A DNA stretch of 8,660 nt, taken from the NCBI GenBank assembly GCA_021836665.1, contig JAKBHQ010000144.1, positions 1 to 8,660 of the forward strand, in the 5' to 3' direction. The notes under the pieces were generated by a model. It saw nothing but the letters and a program-made list of their open reading frames with translations. It made no database searches and was not told where the DNA came from. This document shows positions 6,329 through 8,660 of the stretch, piece after piece. Made by a program: the position numbers and the translations under genes. Positions within the stretch are counted from its first letter, which is position 1. Every line of letters starts with the position of its first letter. This stretch comes from Thermoplasmata archaeon (GTDB lineage: Bacteria > Actinomycetota > Acidimicrobiia > Acidimicrobiales > Acidimicrobiaceae).

Positions 6329-6334
6329 AAGGAG
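6329..6334 (+). promoter_or_regulatory. Ribosome binding site deciding the TTG start of the PuuD-like gene
   Basis: AAGGAG lies 7 nt before TTG 6342. This near-perfect site and spacing fix the start, and the resulting N-terminus MKKIGITSG is typical of the family. Confidence 0.75.
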
Positions 6335-6341
6335 AACAGCG

Positions 6342-7037
6342 TTGAAGAAGATCGGAATAACCTCTGGACTTTTTGACCAAAATCGATATGGCATCTACGC
6401 TGGGTACTCAGCCGCTATAACTGAGCTGGGGCACACCCCTTATCTCTTTTCGAGCGCCACTTTCGAGATGGTAAAAGACCCTCGAATTTTGGACGATATT
6501 GCGTCGGAAATGGTCAGTTCCGTCGACTCTCTCATCCTTCCGGGTGGATATGATGTCCAGCCTTTCCTCTATGGGGAACCTGATTCACCGCAACTCCAAC
6601 AAACGGATCCTGTCAGGGACCTATTCGAGATAGCGGCTATCAAGGCCGCCAGGTCGCAAAGTAAGAAGATCCTAGCCATTTGCCGAGGAATCCAGATACT
6701 CAATGTCGCCCTTGGTGGAACCCTCTACCAAGACTTGCCGAGTTCAGGCTTTAACAACCATTCCGATATCGACAACGAGCATACGCCATCCCATCGGGTG
6801 GAGTTGAGCCCGGGTTCTAAAGTCGCCAAATATACCAATCACGCTGACGCAGTCAATACTCTGCATCATCAGGCGATAAAAGACCTCGCCCCCGGTTTGG
6901 AAGTAACAGCGAGATCAGACGACGGCGTCGTCGAAGCGGTAGAGTCAGAAGAAATAATTGGCGTGCAGTGGCACCCAGAACGTATGTGGCAGCTGGACAG
7001 AAATCACCTTGGAACCTTTAAGTGGCTCATTGAGTAG
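6342..7037 (+). CDS. PuuD-family (peptidase C26) gamma-glutamyl hydrolase, class-I glutamine amidotransferase fold
   Basis: Family members cleave gamma-glutamyl amide bonds, for example gamma-glutamyl-GABA in putrescine breakdown. The exact substrate cannot be read from sequence. The 231-residue protein carries the family's LPGGYDVQP followed by YGEP, the nucleophile elbow AICRGIQ with C114, LHHQAI, and the C-terminal GVQWHPER giving H211 and E213, so the Cys-His-Glu triad is complete. There is no signal peptide, so it is cytoplasmic. The start is TTG, set by AAGGAG 7 nt upstream. It ends 33 nt from the convergent trpE stop. Although it sits beside a trpE that lacks its own amidotransferase domain, its motifs (CRGIQ, WHPER) are those of PuuD rather than TrpG/PabA (GVCLGHQ, HPES type). 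A role as the TrpE glutaminase is therefore unlikely but not excluded. Confidence 0.9.
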   Translation: MKKIGITSGLFDQNRYGIYAGYSAAITELGHTPYLFSSATFEMVKDPRILDDIASEMVSSVDSLILPGGYDVQPFLYGEPDSPQLQQTDPVRDLFEIAAIKAARSQSKKILAICRGIQILNVALGGTLYQDLPSSGFNNHSDIDNEHTPSHRVELSPGSKVAKYTNHADAVNTLHHQAIKDLAPGLEVTARSDDGVVEAVESEEIIGVQWHPERMWQLDRNHLGTFKWLIE

Positions 7038-7070
7038 ATCGAGACATTCCCTCTCCACTGCCGGTCGGCC

Positions 7071-8579
7071 CTACACCTCTTCCATGGACTCTAAAAGTGC
7101 AACAATCGCCAATATTGATTTAGCCTTATTGAGGCACTCAGCGTCTTCGGCCCAAGGATCAGAGTCTGCAACTATTCCAGCCCCAGCCTGCATATACCCA
7201 TTTCCGCGCCTATCGACAAAGAGTGTCCGTATCGCTATGGCGACATCGAGATTACCGGCAAGGTCTATATAACCAACCACTCCAGCATAGGGGCCCCTCC
7301 GGGTGGGCTCTAGCTCGTCGATTATCTGCATCGCCCTTACTTTTGGAGACCCCGATACCGTGCCGGCTGGTATCGTGGCCTTCAATACGTCAAAAGGGCC
7401 CAAACCTTCCCGCAGCTGTGCCGACACCTGCGACGTCAAGTGGATGACACTCGAATACTTCTCAACGATCATCAACTCATCTACGGTCTCGGTAGCAAAC
7501 TTTGAGATTCGGCCGACGTCATTTCTGGCTAGGTCTACGAGCATCACATGTTCCGCTAGTTCTTTCGGGTTCTCTGTCAATTCTGCGATGAGCCGCCTAT
7601 CCTCCTCCTCGGTCATACCCCTCGGTCTCGTGCCAGCGATCGGCCTCGTGACCACTCGACCGCCTTCGAGCTTTACCAGGGCTTCCGGTGACGATCCGAC
7701 TACGTCCATTTCTGGAGTTCTGATGAAGTACATATATGGCGATGGGTTTGAGGCCCTAAGGGCGCGATAGAGGGTGAATGATGGTCGTGAAAGGCGAAAG
7801 TCGAATCGTTGGGAGAGGACTACTTGGAAGATATCGCCCTGTGCGATGAGTTCCTTGGCGACTTCCACCTTGGCAACAAACTCCTCTGAAGTCTGGTTTC
7901 TTGCCATTTCAGGGAGCCTCTGAGTCTTTTGGGGAAACTCAAAAGTCTCTAAGGATCGAGGTTCAGCTATAGCATTTGCCATAGCTACCAGCTTCTTACG
8001 GGCGCTTGCGTACTTCTCGGCTAAGTCCTCGTCGGTATCGGTATCTCTTACAAAGACGTTTGAGACCAAGGTGATACTCTGCTCGAAGTGATCAAAAGCA
8101 CACACATCGCCTATCAGGGACATCTGGGCGATTGGCAGATCCCTGGTGTCCTCTTTCACCTCGGCGAGATCCTCGAGCTCCCGGACCGTTTCATATCCGA
8201 GATAACCCATTAACCCCGAAGTTAAAGGCGGATGCGAAGCAGGGGCGGCGACTCGCAAAGAAGCGGTAATGAACTCTAAGAGTTCAAAGAGCCCCATGCC
8301 CGCATCGCCGAAATCTCCAAGAATTCCCTCCTTATTTATTCCAGAATCGTTCTGTGTGACCCTACCTAAGGAGCTCTTTCCTACAAATGAATATCTCGAC
8401 CACCGCTGTCCCTGTTCCACCGATTCGAGCAGAAAGCCTTCCGCTTCACCAACTAGCTTCGCGTACACCGAAACCGGCGTCTCTAGGTCAGCTAGCATTT
8501 TGGCGGATACCGAAACCACGTTGTGTTTTTTCGCTAGGGCTACAAACTCGCCTTCATCTTTTGGCCAATAGCGTTTCAC
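7071..8579 (-). CDS. trpE: Anthranilate synthase component I
   Basis: TrpE converts chorismate to anthranilate, using ammonia delivered by the glutaminase TrpG; it is the committed, feedback-controlled step. The 502 residues match a stand-alone component I with no fused amidotransferase. The tryptophan allosteric motif LLES is at 50-53, followed by RWSRYSF, so feedback inhibition is expected. The chorismate-binding domain fills the second half: GDIFQVVLSQRF, PIAGTRPRG from 313, HVMLVDLARND, IPAGTVSGSPK from 403, GPYAGVVGY and GAGIVADSDP. PIAGT and LLES favour TrpE over PabB. The start is GTG 8579, overlapping the hisI stop as GTGA. The ribosome site is poor, so translation is probably coupled to hisI. 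The N-terminal region (EEF-like, then ADLETPVSVYAKL) agrees with actinobacterial TrpE. The next gene downstream points the opposite way, so trpE looks like the end of a his-trp transcript, apart from trpC-trpF-trpB. Confidence 0.97.
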   Translation of the reverse strand: MKRYWPKDEGEFVALAKKHNVVSVSAKMLADLETPVSVYAKLVGEAEGFLLESVEQGQRWSRYSFVGKSSLGRVTQNDSGINKEGILGDFGDAGMGLFELLEFITASLRVAAPASHPPLTSGLMGYLGYETVRELEDLAEVKEDTRDLPIAQMSLIGDVCAFDHFEQSITLVSNVFVRDTDTDEDLAEKYASARKKLVAMANAIAEPRSLETFEFPQKTQRLPEMARNQTSEEFVAKVEVAKELIAQGDIFQVVLSQRFDFRLSRPSFTLYRALRASNPSPYMYFIRTPEMDVVGSSPEALVKLEGGRVVTRPIAGTRPRGMTEEEDRRLIAELTENPKELAEHVMLVDLARNDVGRISKFATETVDELMIVEKYSSVIHLTSQVSAQLREGLGPFDVLKATIPAGTVSGSPKVRAMQIIDELEPTRRGPYAGVVGYIDLAGNLDVAIAIRTLFVDRRGNGYMQAGAGIVADSDPWAEDAECLNKAKSILAIVALLESMEEV

Positions 8580-8660
8580 GCTTTAGTGTCCGGTGGGATC
8601 TCATCGACAATCGTCCTAAAAAAACAGCTATAGGCGCCGGTGTGGCAAGCTCCAGCGCCT
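8576..8660 (-). CDS. hisI: Phosphoribosyl-AMP cyclohydrolase, C-terminal fragment at the window edge
   Basis: The last 27 residues before the TGA at 8576-8578 read in the minus strand contain GACHTGAYSCFFRTI. This is the diagnostic metal-binding C-x(6)-C segment (CHTGxxSC) of HisI, the histidine enzyme that opens the adenine ring of phosphoribosyl-AMP. The fragment was found by hand translation. It ends soon after the motif with no room for a fused HisE domain, so it is the monofunctional form. Its stop overlaps the trpE start by four bases (GTGA), placing trpE at the tail of a probable his operon beyond the right edge. Confidence 0.9.
   Translation of the reverse strand, partial: GAGACHTGAYSCFFRTIVDEIPPDTKA

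Larger units (their letters stand above)
6040..6341. other. Divergent intergenic region between ygfZ and the PuuD-like gene
   Basis: 302 bp with no credible gene on either strand. It holds a 60-nt inverted repeat near ygfZ, a pair of ATTAGGC direct repeats 10 bp apart, a GCC-AAAAA-GGC mini-dyad at about 6232-6242, three perfect 14-bp tandem repeats, and a clear ribosome site for the PuuD-like gene. I found no convincing -35/-10 pair for either direction. Confidence 0.7.

Noticed and set aside
6342..7037. TrpG, the glutaminase of anthranilate synthase
   Set aside because: The nucleophile elbow and His-Glu motifs (CRGIQ, WHPER) and LPGGYDVQP belong to the PuuD/peptidase C26 family.

Overview
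The window is a stretch of bacterial chromosome of medium GC, coding-dense, with GTG and TTG starts used beside ATG. Its core is tryptophan biosynthesis on the minus strand: hisI (partial) and trpE at the right edge, then trpC-trpF-trpB (trpB partial) at the left. The end of hisI overlaps the start of trpE, a his-trp linkage well known from Actinobacteria. With the moderate GC and non-ATG starts this points to an actinobacterium, perhaps a moderate-GC acidimicrobial lineage. The lineage is inference, not something the sequence proves.

Layout, left to right. 1-2532 (minus): trpC, trpF and trpB are transcribed towards the left edge with 1-4 nt overlaps, clearly one operon. 2533-3056: a divergent intergenic region of 524 bp. 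It carries a possible minus-strand promoter whose transcript would open with an 11-bp hairpin just ahead of trpC, several perfect palindromes, and a run of CTTGA direct repeats ahead of the next gene. 3057-5095 (plus): an OmpR/PhoB-family response regulator and its membrane histidine kinase. 5125-6039 (minus): a YgfZ/GcvT-like folate-binding protein. 6040-6341: a second intergenic region of 302 bp with a 60-nt inverted repeat and three perfect 14-bp tandem repeats. 6342-7037 (plus): a class-I glutamine-amidotransferase-fold hydrolase of the PuuD (peptidase C26) family, starting at TTG. 7071-8579 (minus): trpE. 8576-8660 (minus): the C-terminal end of hisI.

How the genes work together: TrpE makes anthranilate from chorismate, TrpF and TrpC carry out the isomerase and indole-glycerol-phosphate synthase steps, and TrpB condenses indole with serine. 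TrpG, TrpD and TrpA are not in the window; TrpA may lie to the left of trpB. The two-component pair, YgfZ and the PuuD-like hydrolase split the minus-strand trp genes into two blocks and have no obvious biochemical role in the pathway. No mobile element, CRISPR array, rRNA or tRNA gene was seen. The least explained signals are non-coding: an element partly shared by the two intergenic regions, the 14-bp tandem repeats before the PuuD-like gene, and the hairpin ahead of trpC.
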